A stretch of 64,000 bases of DNA, taken from the NCBI RefSeq assembly GCF_014237835.1, contig NZ_JACJVI010000002.1:248001-312000 (forward strand), given 5' to 3'. How positions within the stretch are numbered: the stretch's first letter is position 1; every line of letters begins with the position of its first letter. Source of the stretch: Rhizobium sp. AQ_MP (GTDB lineage: Bacteria > Pseudomonadota > Alphaproteobacteria > Rhizobiales > Rhizobiaceae). Below are positions 33,642-42,498 of the stretch, in pieces. The notes beneath the pieces were generated by a model that had not been told where the DNA came from, did not search any database, and was given only the letters and a program-made list of their open reading frames with translations. Made by a program: the position numbers and the translations under genes.

Positions 33642-34631
33642 TTGGTACATCGGTTGACATGGTTTGAACCTCAGCGTGGCGATGAACAGCTGCGTGAGTT
33701 CTTCATAACCGCGCTCATCGACATGGGCGCCAGCCTGATCCTGCAGGACAAGGACGGTGCCTATGTCTGCATCACTTCGCTTCCAGCCCGCTGGCGCCTG
33801 CCTCCTGGCCGGGTTCCGACAGACGATGCGATCTTTGGTCCCGAGATCGGGCAGAAACTGGTCGAGCTCAAGTCTGGTCTGGAAAAGGCTGGTGACCGCG
33901 CCGAGCTTGAGATCGAGGCTGGCGACGACACCTTCTTCGAGTTCCGCTGCCGCATGGTGGAGATGGCGGATCACGATCTGCATCTGATCACGGTGGTGAT
34001 CGACCGCACCGAAGACCGTCGACGTGAGCGGCTTCTGAGGGCTCTGCTGCGCGAAGTGAGCCACCGGTCGAAGAACCTGCTGGCCATTATCCAGAGCATC
34101 GCATCCCAGACTGCCCGTTATTCCGGTACGCTGGACATGTTCCTCGGCAAATTCCGGGGCAGGCTGCATGCGCTTTCGCAGTCGCAGGACTTGATCACGG
34201 ACTCGAGCTGGCGCGGTGCTTATTTCCGCGACTTGCTGAAGCAGCAGTTGGATCGGTATGTGCAGGATAATGTCGATCTCGTCCAAGTCACCGGAGACGA
34301 CGTGCTTCTGACGCCGAACGCGTCCTTGCACATCGGGCTTGCTCTGCACGAACTGGTGGTTAACGCGGTGAGCCATGGCGATTTCCTGCAGAGACGCATG
34401 CCGATCGTTGTTTCCTGCCGGAAGCTCGAAACACCTGCGGGGCCGGTGGTGGAAATCGTGTGGGCCGAGCCGTTCACCGCGCGCGAGAACGAAGAGACGA
34501 AGGCTGCACGTTTCGGCTCGACCGTGCTCGAACGTGTGGTGCCGTCATCCGTCAACGGTGAGGCGCGCCACGAACTGGCCAACGGTCAGGTCCGTTACCA
34601 GTTGCGCTTCCCGCTCGAGATTTTCGACTGA
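33642..34631 (+). CDS. HWE family sensor histidine kinase, candidate PhyR kinase
   Basis: 329 residues from TTG 33642, with GGCGGAG about 8 bases upstream. A PAS-like sensor (about 15-125, GASLILQDKDGAYVCITSLPARW) is followed by the phosphoacceptor His141 in SHRSKNLLAIIQ, N-box ALHELVVNAVSHG (His236, Asn241) and the W-x-E motif at Trp274-Glu276 that defines HWE kinases. No membrane helix is seen, so it senses a cytoplasmic signal. HWE/HisKA_2 kinases next to phyR usually feed the general stress response. No EcfG promoter is visible directly upstream. Confidence 0.88.
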   Translation: MVHRLTWFEPQRGDEQLREFFITALIDMGASLILQDKDGAYVCITSLPARWRLPPGRVPTDDAIFGPEIGQKLVELKSGLEKAGDRAELEIEAGDDTFFEFRCRMVEMADHDLHLITVVIDRTEDRRRERLLRALLREVSHRSKNLLAIIQSIASQTARYSGTLDMFLGKFRGRLHALSQSQDLITDSSWRGAYFRDLLKQQLDRYVQDNVDLVQVTGDDVLLTPNASLHIGLALHELVVNAVSHGDFLQRRMPIVVSCRKLETPAGPVVEIVWAEPFTARENEETKAARFGSTVLERVVPSSVNGEARHELANGQVRYQLRFPLEIFD

Positions 34632-34673
34632 CCTTCCGCGCCGCCCGGGCGCTTCCCAACGAGAGACACGATC

Positions 34674-35735
34674 ATGCGCCTGTTCAGTTGCAGCAACTGT
34701 TCGAATGTCGTGCATTTTGAAAACGATGGGTGTGTTACCTGCGGAGCCAGGCTGGCCTTCCGCTCGGGGGCGCTGGACATGGTCGCGCTCGATCCTTCCG
34801 GCGCCCATATTATCGACCATGGCGAAACAGACAGCGCGGTCGTGAAGCCCTGTGCCAATGCGGCGCTGGGCGGCTGCAACTGGTTGGTCGAGGATGCCGA
34901 TGACAGCGGCTTTTGCGTCGCCTGCCGGCACAACATCACGATCCCGGATATCTCCATCCCCGAAAACCTGCAGAATTGGCAGCGGATCGAGCTCGCAAAG
35001 CGTGGCCTCTTCTATTCGCTGCTCCGTTTCAAGCTGCCGCTGGTGACCCGGACCATCGATCCGGAGCGGGGTTTGGGCTTCGATTTTCTCGCGGACGATA
35101 CATTGCCTGGTGGCGACGGGCCGGTCTTGACCGGTCACGCTGAAGGCTTGATCACGCTGAACATCGCGGAGGGCTCGGATGCCGAGCGGGAAGCGCGGCG
35201 GGTCGCGCTGGGAGAACCGTTCCGCACCCTGCTCGGGCACTTCCGCCATGAGGTGGCGCATTACTACTGGAACGTACTGGTACGCGACCGAAACGCTTTC
35301 GACCGCTGTCGAGAGGTGTTTGGAGACGAACGCGCGGACTATTCCGAGGCACTTCAGCGGCATTATGCGGAGGGGCCGCCTCAAGGCTGGGAGAACAGCT
35401 ATATCTCCGCCTACGCAGCGAGCCATCCATGGGAAGACTTCGCCGAGACATTCGCCCATTACTTCCACATCGTCGACGCTCTCGACACGGCAGATGCCTT
35501 CGGGCTGCGGACCAGTCCCGACGTCGAGGCAGACATGCCGGCGATCGAATTGAAGCGGACCTTCGACAGCTACAGTATAGGAAGCGCGGGGGCGCTCGTT
35601 CGGGCATGGGTGCCACTAACGCTGGCGATCAATAGCATCAATCGCAGCATGGGCCAGCCGGATCTTTATCCTTTCGTGCTGTCAGAGCCGGTGATTGCCA
35701 AGCTTCATTACATTCACGACCTGATTCGGTCGTAA
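34674..35735 (+). CDS. putative zinc-binding metallopeptidase with zinc-ribbon N-terminus
   Basis: 353 residues. Two Cys sets near the N-terminus (Cys6, 9, 20, 23 and Cys60, 68, 81, 84) look like zinc ribbons. The peptidase motif HEVAHYYW (His192, Glu193, His196) and EDFAETFAHYFHIVDALDTA (third ligand region) match the DUF2248/putative zinc-binding metallopeptidase family. The substrate is unknown; no signal peptide, so cytoplasmic. It follows the stress kinase by 42 bases and may be coexpressed. Confidence 0.82.
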   Translation: MRLFSCSNCSNVVHFENDGCVTCGARLAFRSGALDMVALDPSGAHIIDHGETDSAVVKPCANAALGGCNWLVEDADDSGFCVACRHNITIPDISIPENLQNWQRIELAKRGLFYSLLRFKLPLVTRTIDPERGLGFDFLADDTLPGGDGPVLTGHAEGLITLNIAEGSDAEREARRVALGEPFRTLLGHFRHEVAHYYWNVLVRDRNAFDRCREVFGDERADYSEALQRHYAEGPPQGWENSYISAYAASHPWEDFAETFAHYFHIVDALDTADAFGLRTSPDVEADMPAIELKRTFDSYSIGSAGALVRAWVPLTLAINSINRSMGQPDLYPFVLSEPVIAKLHYIHDLIRS

Positions 35736-35771
35736 AGCGCGCTGTTTCCGCCTGTTCACACCCTTGTTCCC

Positions 35772-35796
35772 GGAACTGTCATGCAGTCTTCGCGTT
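35772..35796 (+). promoter_or_regulatory. EcfG-type promoter of the 35824 gene
   Basis: GGAAC (35772-35776), 16-base spacer, CGTT (35793-35796), ending 27 bases before the start codon of the small gene at 35824. Confidence 0.85.
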
Positions 35797-35823
35797 AACC
35801 TTCAGGTAACACGGAGAACGATC

Positions 35824-36144
35824 ATGAACAGTATGGCTGCCTTGCTGGTTATTGTAGCCTGCCATCCGCAAGACACTACCTGTCTGCAAGATCCGGTCGC
35901 TGTTATCTCGTACGAAACCGACGAGGCTTGCTACACGGCGCTGCCGACGGAACTTAAGCGTGCCCGTGCCATGGCCGATATCATCTATGGTGATTGTTTC
36001 CCTGTAAACTCCGAACTGGTGGCCGGCCGCGAAATTCGCCAGACGATCGATCCAGGCAAGCTTGCGGCGCTCGACGTCCCGCCGGCAACGGCCGGTCCTG
36101 CTGCAGCCCAGGCGCTCATGCCACCGGTGCTGGCCGAACGTTAA
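35824..36144 (+). CDS. small Cys-containing protein of the stress regulon, unknown
   Basis: 106 residues from ATG 35824, with GGAGAA upstream; longer readings run through the promoter. A short hydrophobic N-terminus (MNSMAALLVIVACHP) could be a weak signal or export segment. Four Cys (residues 13, 20, 37, 58) suggest disulfides in the periplasm. The C-terminal 35 residues are Ala/Pro-rich. I do not recognise a family. The exact EcfG promoter makes stress induction likely. Confidence 0.7.
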   Translation: MNSMAALLVIVACHPQDTTCLQDPVAVISYETDEACYTALPTELKRARAMADIIYGDCFPVNSELVAGREIRQTIDPGKLAALDVPPATAGPAAAQALMPPVLAER

Positions 36145-36155
36145 GGAGCAGTTCG

Positions 36156-36347
36156 ATGAAGACAGAAGACCCCACTCGTCCGACAGTATCCAATGTCGAT
36201 GCCCAGAACCGCCATCTGGCCCAACAGGCCGGCTTGGATCAGGATCTCGAATCGCAGGTGCCTGCTCGTTACGGGTCGTTCACAGTCACGACGCTCGGCG
36301 TGATACTTGTAGTTCTGCTCGCCATTGCTGTCTGGATGGTGTTCTGA
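36156..36347 (+). CDS. small single-helix membrane protein of the stress regulon
   Basis: 63 residues, with AAGGAGCA before ATG 36156. A polar N-terminal 40 residues is followed by one C-terminal membrane helix (about 43-62, TVTTLGVILVVLLAIAVWMVF). It starts 11 bases after the preceding gene's stop, under the same EcfG promoter, and ends before a strong terminator. Tail-anchored inner membrane topology is inferred. Function unknown. Confidence 0.75.
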   Translation: MKTEDPTRPTVSNVDAQNRHLAQQAGLDQDLESQVPARYGSFTVTTLGVILVVLLAIAVWMVF

Positions 36348-36382
36348 GGATCGGCTAAATTATTGGATTTTCTTCATAAAAA

Positions 36383-36415
36383 AGGCCGCGCTTTCGGGCG
36401 CGGCCTGTTTTTTTT
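36383..36415. terminator. strong Rho-independent terminator
   Basis: AGGCCGCGC (36383-36391) pairs perfectly with GCGCGGCCT (36398-36406), followed by GTTTTTTTTT on the plus strand and preceded by AAAAA, so it can end transcripts from both directions. Confidence 0.92.
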
Positions 36416-36424
36416 CACCGGCGG

Positions 36425-36589
36425 TCAGGCCTGTCGGAACAGGCGCATAGCCAGCGAAACCAGGAAGAGAATGATGAAGATACCGAAGAGGATCTTCGCA
36501 ATTCCTGCGGAGGCACCTGCGATGCCGCCAAAACCGAGGACACCGGCGATCAGTGCGACAACGAGAAAGACGAGGGCATAATAGAGCAT
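36425..36589 (-). CDS. DUF1328 (YtjA-like) small membrane protein, copy 1
   Basis: 54 residues; start at 36589 with CAGGGAGAAA upstream. Two hydrophobic helices joined by the conserved [20 protein letters not shown] core define DUF1328. An exact EcfG promoter lies 31-55 bases upstream. The paralogue at 38848-39012 shares GFRGVAGASAGVAKIL. Family members are stress-induced envelope proteins of unknown function. Confidence 0.92.
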   Translation of the reverse strand: MLYYALVFLVVALIAGVLGFGGIAGASAGIAKILFGIFIILFLVSLAMRLFRQA

Positions 36590-36619
36590 TTTGATTTCTC
36601 CCTGTTTCGATGGCGGGAA

Positions 36620-36644
36620 AACGTCGTCTATTGGCCTTTGTTCC
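36620..36644 (-). promoter_or_regulatory. EcfG-type promoter of DUF1328 copy 1
   Basis: On the minus strand: GGAAC (36644-36640), 16-base spacer, CGTT (36623-36620), directed at the gene starting at 36589. Confidence 0.85.
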
Positions 36645-36701
36645 AACTGGATCACGGTTTTGAGAGCGCTATAACGGTTGTTGAAAAATATCGCTTCTGT
36701 G

Positions 36702-36726
36702 GGAACCTTCTCGGATCGTTGGCGTT
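36702..36726 (+). promoter_or_regulatory. EcfG-type promoter of nepR2-ecfG
   Basis: GGAAC (36702-36706), 16-base spacer, CGTT (36723-36726), ending 34 bases before nepR2. It indicates autoregulation of the sigma/anti-sigma operon. Confidence 0.88.
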
Positions 36727-36760
36727 GTCAGGCGACACTATTTCAAACCCGTTGGACCCC

Positions 36761-36970
36761 ATGACAGAACACTCGAAGAAAGCGCCGGTTACGAACGGGC
36801 TGCCTGGAATGGCAGCCTTTCACCCCGGAGTGTCGGCGCAACTGCGCGAATACTACCAGTCGGTACAGGAAGAAGGCATTCCGGAACGCTTCCTGCAACT
36901 GCTGGAGCAACTTGACATGGCCGAACGGCAGGCCAGCGCAGACACTCGCATCAAGGACAATGCTCGATGA
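36761..36970 (+). CDS. nepR: NepR family anti-sigma factor, copy 2
   Basis: 69 residues from ATG 36761; upstream readings cross the EcfG promoter. The core QLREYYQSVQEEGIPERFLQLLEQLDMAE matches NepR more closely than copy 1 (IPERFL retained). The stop overlaps the ecfG start by 4 bases, the classic nepR-ecfG arrangement, so this is the main cognate anti-sigma factor. Confidence 0.93.
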   Translation: MTEHSKKAPVTNGLPGMAAFHPGVSAQLREYYQSVQEEGIPERFLQLLEQLDMAERQASADTRIKDNAR

Positions 36971-37533
36971 CCGTTGGGGATAAGTCGACCGACCACTCCT
37001 TCAAGCGTGATCTGCTGGCGGCCTTGCCAAACCTACGCGCCTTTGCCGTGTCGCTGACGGGCCGGCATCACGTGGCGGATGATCTCGTTCAGGACACGAT
37101 CATGAAAGCCTGGGCGAAGCAGGATCATTTCGAGCCCGGGACCAACATGAAAGCCTGGCTCTTCACCATCCTGCGCAACGAATTCTATTCGCAGATGCGT
37201 AAGCGGGGCCGCGAAGTGTCGGACACTGACGGGATTTTCACGTCCCAACTCTCAACGCATCCGCAGCAGTATGGATCACTCGATCTGCAGGACTTCAAGC
37301 GGGCTCTCGATCAACTGCCGAGTGACCAGCGCGAGGCGATCATCCTCGTTGGTGCTTCGGGTTTCGCCTACGAGGAAGCCGCCGAGATCTGCGGCTGCGC
37401 CGTCGGTACCATCAAGAGCCGCATCAACCGGGCGCGCAACAAGCTTCAGGAGATCCTGGGGGTGAGCGGCGAGGGCGATTATGGCCCGGACGCGCATAGC
37501 TCAGCGGTCATCAAGAAGGCGTTCGCCGTCTGA
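36967..37533 (+). CDS. ecfG: EcfG general stress sigma factor
   Basis: 188 residues. Region 2 (about 15-80, LRAFAVSLTGRHHVADDLVQDTIMKAW, then FTILRNEFYSQMRKR) and region 4 (about 115-170, LDQLPSDQREAIILV and ICGCAVGTIKSRINRARNKL) belong to the ECF15/EcfG group. It directs RNA polymerase to GGAAC-N16-CGTT promoters, of which six exact copies lie in this island. It is translationally coupled to nepR2. Confidence 0.95.
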   Translation: MTVGDKSTDHSFKRDLLAALPNLRAFAVSLTGRHHVADDLVQDTIMKAWAKQDHFEPGTNMKAWLFTILRNEFYSQMRKRGREVSDTDGIFTSQLSTHPQQYGSLDLQDFKRALDQLPSDQREAIILVGASGFAYEEAAEICGCAVGTIKSRINRARNKLQEILGVSGEGDYGPDAHSSAVIKKAFAV

Positions 37534-37899
37534 GGGCTCCTGACCATGCGCCGCTTTCAAAACCGCCGCAGCCAGTTCATGGGCTTGCGGCGGCTTTGTG
37601 ACCAACGGATGTGCGGTCACGATGCTTGGAGTGTCGGTGAAATGGCCATAGGACGACAGAAAGACCGGCTTCGCGCCGGCTTTTATGATCAGGTCTGCAC
37701 GTTCGACATTCAAGGCCTCGTTCAAGACCGCGTCGATGATCACCACATCGAACATCGTTGTCTCGACGGTCTCCGCCAGGCGGGCCAGCGGGGCGATGGT
37801 TACATCGCAAGGCAGATCGTCGAGAAGAATGCGCTCCACCTCCATGGCGATCAGATACTGGTTCTCGGCAACGAGAACGCGGAGCGGCGCAGTCATCAT
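37501..37899 (-). CDS. single-domain receiver (response regulator) protein
   Basis: 132 residues from ATG 37899, with AAAGGGA upstream. Receiver fold: LRVLVAENQYLIAMEVERILL (an Ala-Glu-Asn in place of the usual acidic pair), phosphoacceptor Asp in VVIIDAVLN, Lys in HPLVTKPPQ. The first acidic pair is reduced (Glu-Asn), so phosphorylation may be weaker. No output domain. It converges with ecfG, overlapping its 3' end by 33 bases. Single-domain receivers modulate HWE kinases in the general stress pathways of other alphaproteobacteria; that role is inferred here. Confidence 0.82.
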   Translation of the reverse strand: MMTAPLRVLVAENQYLIAMEVERILLDDLPCDVTIAPLARLAETVETTMFDVVIIDAVLNEALNVERADLIIKAGAKPVFLSSYGHFTDTPSIVTAHPLVTKPPQAHELAAAVLKAAHGQEPSDGERLLDDR

Positions 37900-38021
37900 A
37901 AAATTCCCTTTTGTCAGGCGCGCGTTATCGAACGTGCCTCGACCAGCGTCATTTAAAAAAGACATGTCCGACCTGCATTGTTCCAAGTCGGAACCTTATG
38001 GCAGTCAAACGAGGTCATCCC

Positions 38022-38777
38022 GTGGCAATCGAACCGCGTCATTCTCCTGTTCGTGTCAGCTGTTTCGAATGTCCCTTGCGACAGATGAAACGGTTTCGTC
38101 CGTTCACTGAAGCGGAACTGGAGTTCGTCTCCACGTTCAAGCGTGGCGAACTTGTCGCCGATCCAGGGACGACAGTGCTGGTGGAAGGCGCTCGCAGCGC
38201 GCATCTCTACACGGTGCTCTCGGGTTGGGGGTTCCGCTACAAAATCCTCGAAGATGGTCGGCGGCAGATCCTGAATTATGTGGTGCCGGGTGACATGGTC
38301 GGTTTGCAGGGCGCCGTCATGGCGGAGATGCAGCATTCCGTCGAGGCGCTGACGCCGATGACGCTCTGTGTCTTCGAACGCAGCAGGCTGTTTTCCCTGT
38401 TCGAGCTGCATCCGGGGCTGAGCTTCGACCTGACCTGGCTTGCAGCCCGGGAAGAATGCATTCTCGACGAGCATCTGCTCAGCGTTGGACGCCGGTCAGC
38501 ACTGGAAAGGGCGTCCTACCTTCTCGCCTTCCTGTTCGACCGTGGCATGAATGCGGGAATTCTTGGCGACAATCATCGCCATATTCCGGTCACGCAGATG
38601 CATTTTGCCGATACGCTCGGCCTCTCGATCGTGCACACCAACAAAACGCTGAAGAAGCTCGCCGACCGGGGGCTCATTCGCTGGCGCGAGCGGGGTTGCG
38701 ACGTCGTCGATCCTGTCGGACTGCAGGAGATTTCCGGATGGAGCCCTGGAGAGCAAAGGATCAGACCCTTCATCTGA
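38022..38777 (+). CDS. Crp/Fnr family transcriptional regulator
   Basis: 251 residues from GTG 38022 (GAGG about 8 bases upstream); ATG 37998 would add eight residues. The cyclic-nucleotide-like beta barrel (about 25-140, HLYTVLSGWGFRYKILEDGRRQILNYVVPGDMVGLQG) and C-terminal winged HTH (about 185-245, VTQMHFADTLGLSIVHTNKTLKKLADRGLI) are clear. A CFEC pair near the N-terminus is not the four-Cys set of FNR, so oxygen sensing by an iron-sulfur cluster is unlikely. Regulates unknown targets. Confidence 0.88.
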   Translation: MAIEPRHSPVRVSCFECPLRQMKRFRPFTEAELEFVSTFKRGELVADPGTTVLVEGARSAHLYTVLSGWGFRYKILEDGRRQILNYVVPGDMVGLQGAVMAEMQHSVEALTPMTLCVFERSRLFSLFELHPGLSFDLTWLAAREECILDEHLLSVGRRSALERASYLLAFLFDRGMNAGILGDNHRHIPVTQMHFADTLGLSIVHTNKTLKKLADRGLIRWRERGCDVVDPVGLQEISGWSPGEQRIRPFI

Positions 38778-38793
38778 TTGCGGCACAAACAAA

Positions 38794-38827
38794 AAGGCCC
38801 GCATGGCTTGAAGCGTGCGGGCCTTTT
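38794..38827. terminator. bidirectional Rho-independent terminator
   Basis: AAGGCCCGCA (38794-38803) pairs perfectly with TGCGGGCCTT (38816-38825), flanked by AAAAA and TTTT. It separates the converging crp-like and DUF1328 genes. Confidence 0.9.
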
Positions 38828-38847
38828 CATGTCTGGTGAAACTCTCC

Positions 38848-39012
38848 TTAGGCGACGATGACGACGCCGGTGAAGAGCGCGATGATCATCACGACCAAGA
38901 CGATGAAAATCAGAATCTTGGCGACGCCTGCCGAGGCTCCGGCCACACCGCGGAAGCCGAGCAGGCTGGCGACGGCGGCAATCAAAAGAAGGATGAGGAT
39001 CCACTGCAGCAT
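38848..39012 (-). CDS. DUF1328 (YtjA-like) small membrane protein, copy 2
   Basis: 54 residues, read from ATG 39010-39012 to TAA 38848-38850 on the minus strand, with CAGGGAGACAG upstream. MLQWILILLLIAAVASLLG then GFRGVAGASAGVAKILIFI is a clear DUF1328 protein, paralogous to 36425-36589. A near-consensus EcfG promoter (GGAAC-N16-TGTT) lies at 39069-39045. Together the two copies suggest dosage or membrane-condition variants of the same stress protein. Confidence 0.9.
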   Translation of the reverse strand: MLQWILILLLIAAVASLLGFRGVAGASAGVAKILIFIVLVVMIIALFTGVVIVA

Positions 39013-39044
39013 TTTCTGTCTCCCTGACGATTGTTCCAGGGAGA

Positions 39045-39069
39045 AACAGGAGGCAAGCCGAATTGTTCC
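39045..39069 (-). promoter_or_regulatory. near-consensus EcfG promoter of DUF1328 copy 2
   Basis: On the minus strand: GGAAC (39069-39065), 16-base spacer, TGTT (39048-39045). One mismatch in the -10 element. Confidence 0.55.
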
Positions 39070-39268
39070 ATGGTTCCCGAATCCGGTCGGCTTGTGGGCG
39101 CTGCAACAAAAATCGTTTTAAGCGGTGCCTGCTTGCGCCAAAACCGTCATTTGTTCCGACAGCTGGACTAGACAGGGGGCCTCACTTCTGTTCGTGTCCG
39201 CGATCGGAGAGTCCTTCGACTTTGGGCGGAGGATAGAAGGTAGGACCCGTTCGAACGGAGTTTGGGAG

Positions 39269-40846
39269 ATGGGATTGAAGATCGGATCGCCAAGAGAGAT
39301 CTATGCCGGCGAGGCCCGCGTCGCGATGACGCCTGATAGCGCCACCCAGTTGCAGAAACTCGGATATGAATGCGTCATCGAAAGTGGCGCCGGCAAGGCT
39401 GCCGGTCTTTCGGATGACGCCTATCGCGCCGCCGGTGTGACGGTGGTCGAAACCGCCGCCGCGCTCTATGAAACAGCCGACATCATCGCCAAGGTGCGTC
39501 CGCCCGAGACCGCTGAAGTCGATCGGCTCGGCCCCGGCAAGACGCTGATCTCCTTCTTCTATCCGGCCCAGAATACGTCCCTGCTGGAGCAGGCGAAATC
39601 CAAGGGCGCGACGGTTGTTGCCATGGACATGGTGCCGCGTATCAGCCGCGCCCAGAAGATGGACGCCCTGTCTTCAATGGCCAACATCGCCGGCTATCGC
39701 GCCGTGATCGAGGCCGGTAACAATTTCGGCCGCTTCTTCACCGGTCAGGTGACCGCCGCGGGTAAGATCCCGCCGGCCAAGGTGCTGGTCATCGGCGCCG
39801 GCGTTGCCGGACTTGCTGCGATCGGCACGAGCGTATCGCTTGGCGCGATCACCTATGCCTTCGACGTGCGCCCCGAGGTCGCCGAGCAGATCGAGAGCAT
39901 GGGGGCGGAATTCGTCTTCCTCGAATTCGAAGCGACCCAGGATGGTGCCGCGACCGGTGGTTATGCCGCTCCGTCGTCTCCGGAGTTCCGCGAGAAGCAG
40001 CTTGCCAAGTTCCGCGAGCTGGCACCCGAGATCGACATCGTCATCACGACGGCGCTGATCCCCGGTCGTGATGCGCCGAAGCTCTGGCTTGCCGACATGG
40101 TCGCTGCAATGAAGCCGGGCTCGGTTGTCGTCGACCTCGCGGCCGAGCGTGGCGGCAACTGTGATCTGACCGTCGCTGACCAGAAGATCGTCTCGGACAA
40201 TGGTGTCACCATCGTCGGCTACACCGACTTCCCGAGCCGCATGGCCGCACAGTCCTCGACGCTTTACGCCACCAACATCCGTCACATGATGACCGATCTG
40301 ACACCGGGCAAGGACGGCGTCGTCGTGCACAACATGGAAGACGACGTCATCCGTGGCGCGACCGTCACCAAGGACGGCGAGATCACCTATCCGCCGCCGC
40401 CGCCGAAGATTCAGGCGATTGCGGCCGCAAAGCCCAAAGAGAAGGTCAAGGAACTGACGCCCGAGGAAAAGCGGGCCCAGGAAATCGCCGCCTTCAAGAC
40501 GCAGACCCGCAACCAGGTGGCCTTGCTTGCCGGCGGCGGTGCGCTGATCCTGCTTGCCGGCCTTTATGCGCCGGCCAGCTTCATGAGCCATTTCATCGTC
40601 TTCGTGCTTGCCTGCTTCGTCGGTTTCCAGGTCATCTGGAATGTCAGCCATTCGCTGCATACCCCGCTGATGGCGATCACCAATGCCATCTCCTCGATCA
40701 TCATTCTGGGTGCGCTGATGCAGATCGGTTCCGGGAACTTCCTGGTCATTCTGCTTGCCGCGCTGTCGGTCCTGATGGCCGGCATCAACATCTTCGGTGG
40801 CTTCATGGTCACCCGGCGCATGCTCGCCATGTTCCAGAAGTCTTGA
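39269..40846 (+). CDS. pntA: proton-translocating NAD(P) transhydrogenase alpha subunit
   Basis: 525 residues from ATG 39269, with CGGAG 8 bases upstream; in-frame upstream sequence is non-homologous. The N-terminal NAD-binding domain I (about 1-385) contains [20 protein letters not shown] and [16 protein letters not shown] linker leads to four C-terminal membrane helices (about 415-515). This is the fused alpha1-alpha2 form. With PntB it couples proton entry to reduction of NADP by NADH in the inner membrane. Confidence 0.95.
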   Translation: MGLKIGSPREIYAGEARVAMTPDSATQLQKLGYECVIESGAGKAAGLSDDAYRAAGVTVVETAAALYETADIIAKVRPPETAEVDRLGPGKTLISFFYPAQNTSLLEQAKSKGATVVAMDMVPRISRAQKMDALSSMANIAGYRAVIEAGNNFGRFFTGQVTAAGKIPPAKVLVIGAGVAGLAAIGTSVSLGAITYAFDVRPEVAEQIESMGAEFVFLEFEATQDGAATGGYAAPSSPEFREKQLAKFRELAPEIDIVITTALIPGRDAPKLWLADMVAAMKPGSVVVDLAAERGGNCDLTVADQKIVSDNGVTIVGYTDFPSRMAAQSSTLYATNIRHMMTDLTPGKDGVVVHNMEDDVIRGATVTKDGEITYPPPPPKIQAIAAAKPKEKVKELTPEEKRAQEIAAFKTQTRNQVALLAGGGALILLAGLYAPASFMSHFIVFVLACFVGFQVIWNVSHSLHTPLMAITNAISSIIILGALMQIGSGNFLVILLAALSVLMAGINIFGGFMVTRRMLAMFQKS

Positions 40847-40866
40847 GTTAGGGGGAGGGGATATCG

Positions 40867-42369
40867 ATGGAATATGGATTTACCACAGCGGCCTATGTCG
40901 TCGCAGCCGTTCTCTTCATCCTGTCGCTCGGCGGTCTTTCGGGCCAGGAAAGCGCCAAGCGCGCCGTCTGGTATGGCATCGTCGGCATGGGGCTTGCGGT
41001 CGTCGCAACGCTTTACGGCCCCGGTGCGGGCAACTGGTTCGTCTCGGTCGTAATGATCGCCATCGGTGGCGCCATCGGCTGGGTCGTTGCCCAGCGCGTC
41101 CAGATGACCGAAATGCCGCAGCTCGTCGCCGCCATGCATTCGCTTGTCGGCCTGGCCGCCGTCTTCATCGGCTTCAATGCCGAAATCGAGATGTGGCGGA
41201 TTGCAAGCTCGCTCGCGGATGCTGGCATCTCGTTCTGTGATCCCGCGCTTAATGCGGTTGCCTGTGCGGCGCAGGCCGGTCACACCGAACTTTTCAAGGA
41301 CTTCACCGGCTTTGCCCTGAAGATCGCTGAGAAGACCGGTGCCGAAATCGCCGTCCTGAAGATCGAGGTTTTCCTCGGCGTCTTCATCGGTGCGGTCACC
41401 TTCACCGGTTCCGTCATCGCCTATGGTAAGCTCGCGGGCAAGGTCGACGGCAAGGCGAAAAAGCTGCCGGGCGGTCATCTGTTGAATGCCGGTGCCGCGC
41501 TCGGCTCGCTGATCCTGCTTGTGCTTTACTTCAACGGTGCGGGCAGCTGGACGCTGATCCTGATGACCCTGCTTGCGCTCTTCATCGGCTATCACCTGAT
41601 CATGGGCATCGGCGGCGCCGACATGCCGGTCGTCGTTTCGATGCTGAACAGCTATTCCGGCTGGGCGGCAGCAGCCATCGGTTTCTCGCTGTCGAACGAT
41701 CTCCTGATCGTCGTCGGTGCGCTGGTCGGCTCCTCCGGTGCGATCCTCTCCTACATCATGTGCAAGGCGATGAACCGGAGCTTCGTGTCGGTCATTCTCG
41801 GCGGCTTCGGCGGCACGACCGGACCGCAGATGGAAGTCACGGGCGAGCAGATCGCGATCGACGGCGACGGGGTTGCCAATGCGCTCAACGACGCCGACAG
41901 CGTGATCATCGTTCCGGGTTACGGGATGGCGGTTGCGCAGGCGCAGCAGTCTGTGTCGGAACTGACCCGCAAGCTGCGCGCCGCCGGCAAGACCGTGCGC
42001 TTTGCCATCCACCCGGTCGCGGGCCGTCTGCCGGGCCACATGAACGTGCTTCTGGCCGAGGCCAAGGTGCCCTACGACATCGTTCTGGAAATGGACGAGA
42101 TCAACGAGGACTTCCCGGAAACGGATGTGGCGATCGTCATCGGCTCGAACGACATCGTCAACCCGGCTGCCCAGGAAGACCCGAACTCGCCGATCGCCGG
42201 CATGCCGGTTCTGGAGGTCTGGAAGGCAAAGCAGGTCTTCGTCTCCAAGCGCGGCCAGGGCACCGGTTATTCCGGCATCGAGAACCCGCTGTTCTACAAG
42301 GAGAATACGCGGATGTTCTACGGTGACGCGAAGAAGTCGATCGACAGCATCCTGCCGTTGATCAAGTAA
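40867..42369 (+). CDS. pntB: NAD(P) transhydrogenase beta subunit
   Basis: 500 residues. About eight to nine membrane helices (residues 1-295) are followed by the NADP-binding domain III (about 315-500) with [15 protein letters not shown] and [18 protein letters not shown]. An extra stretch near residues 120-155 ([18 protein letters not shown]) makes it longer than the E. coli protein (about 460). It begins 20 bases after pntA and is followed by a terminator. Confidence 0.95.
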   Translation: MEYGFTTAAYVVAAVLFILSLGGLSGQESAKRAVWYGIVGMGLAVVATLYGPGAGNWFVSVVMIAIGGAIGWVVAQRVQMTEMPQLVAAMHSLVGLAAVFIGFNAEIEMWRIASSLADAGISFCDPALNAVACAAQAGHTELFKDFTGFALKIAEKTGAEIAVLKIEVFLGVFIGAVTFTGSVIAYGKLAGKVDGKAKKLPGGHLLNAGAALGSLILLVLYFNGAGSWTLILMTLLALFIGYHLIMGIGGADMPVVVSMLNSYSGWAAAAIGFSLSNDLLIVVGALVGSSGAILSYIMCKAMNRSFVSVILGGFGGTTGPQMEVTGEQIAIDGDGVANALNDADSVIIVPGYGMAVAQAQQSVSELTRKLRAAGKTVRFAIHPVAGRLPGHMNVLLAEAKVPYDIVLEMDEINEDFPETDVAIVIGSNDIVNPAAQEDPNSPIAGMPVLEVWKAKQVFVSKRGQGTGYSGIENPLFYKENTRMFYGDAKKSIDSILPLIK

Positions 42370-42392
42370 GCTTCGGATCAGATCAGAGCTTT

Positions 42393-42420
42393 AAAGCCGG
42401 GTGGTGACGCCCGGCTTTTT
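42393..42420 (+). terminator. Rho-independent terminator after pntAB
   Basis: AAAGCCGGG (42393-42401) and CCCGGCTTT (42410-42418) form a 9-bp stem followed by TTTTT. Confidence 0.9.
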
Positions 42421-42498
42421 CAATCCTTGCGGGATTGAACGGGAACCGGACGCCAGCATTTTGCCGCGCAGACGCGGTTGATCAGCGCAGGAGTTTTC

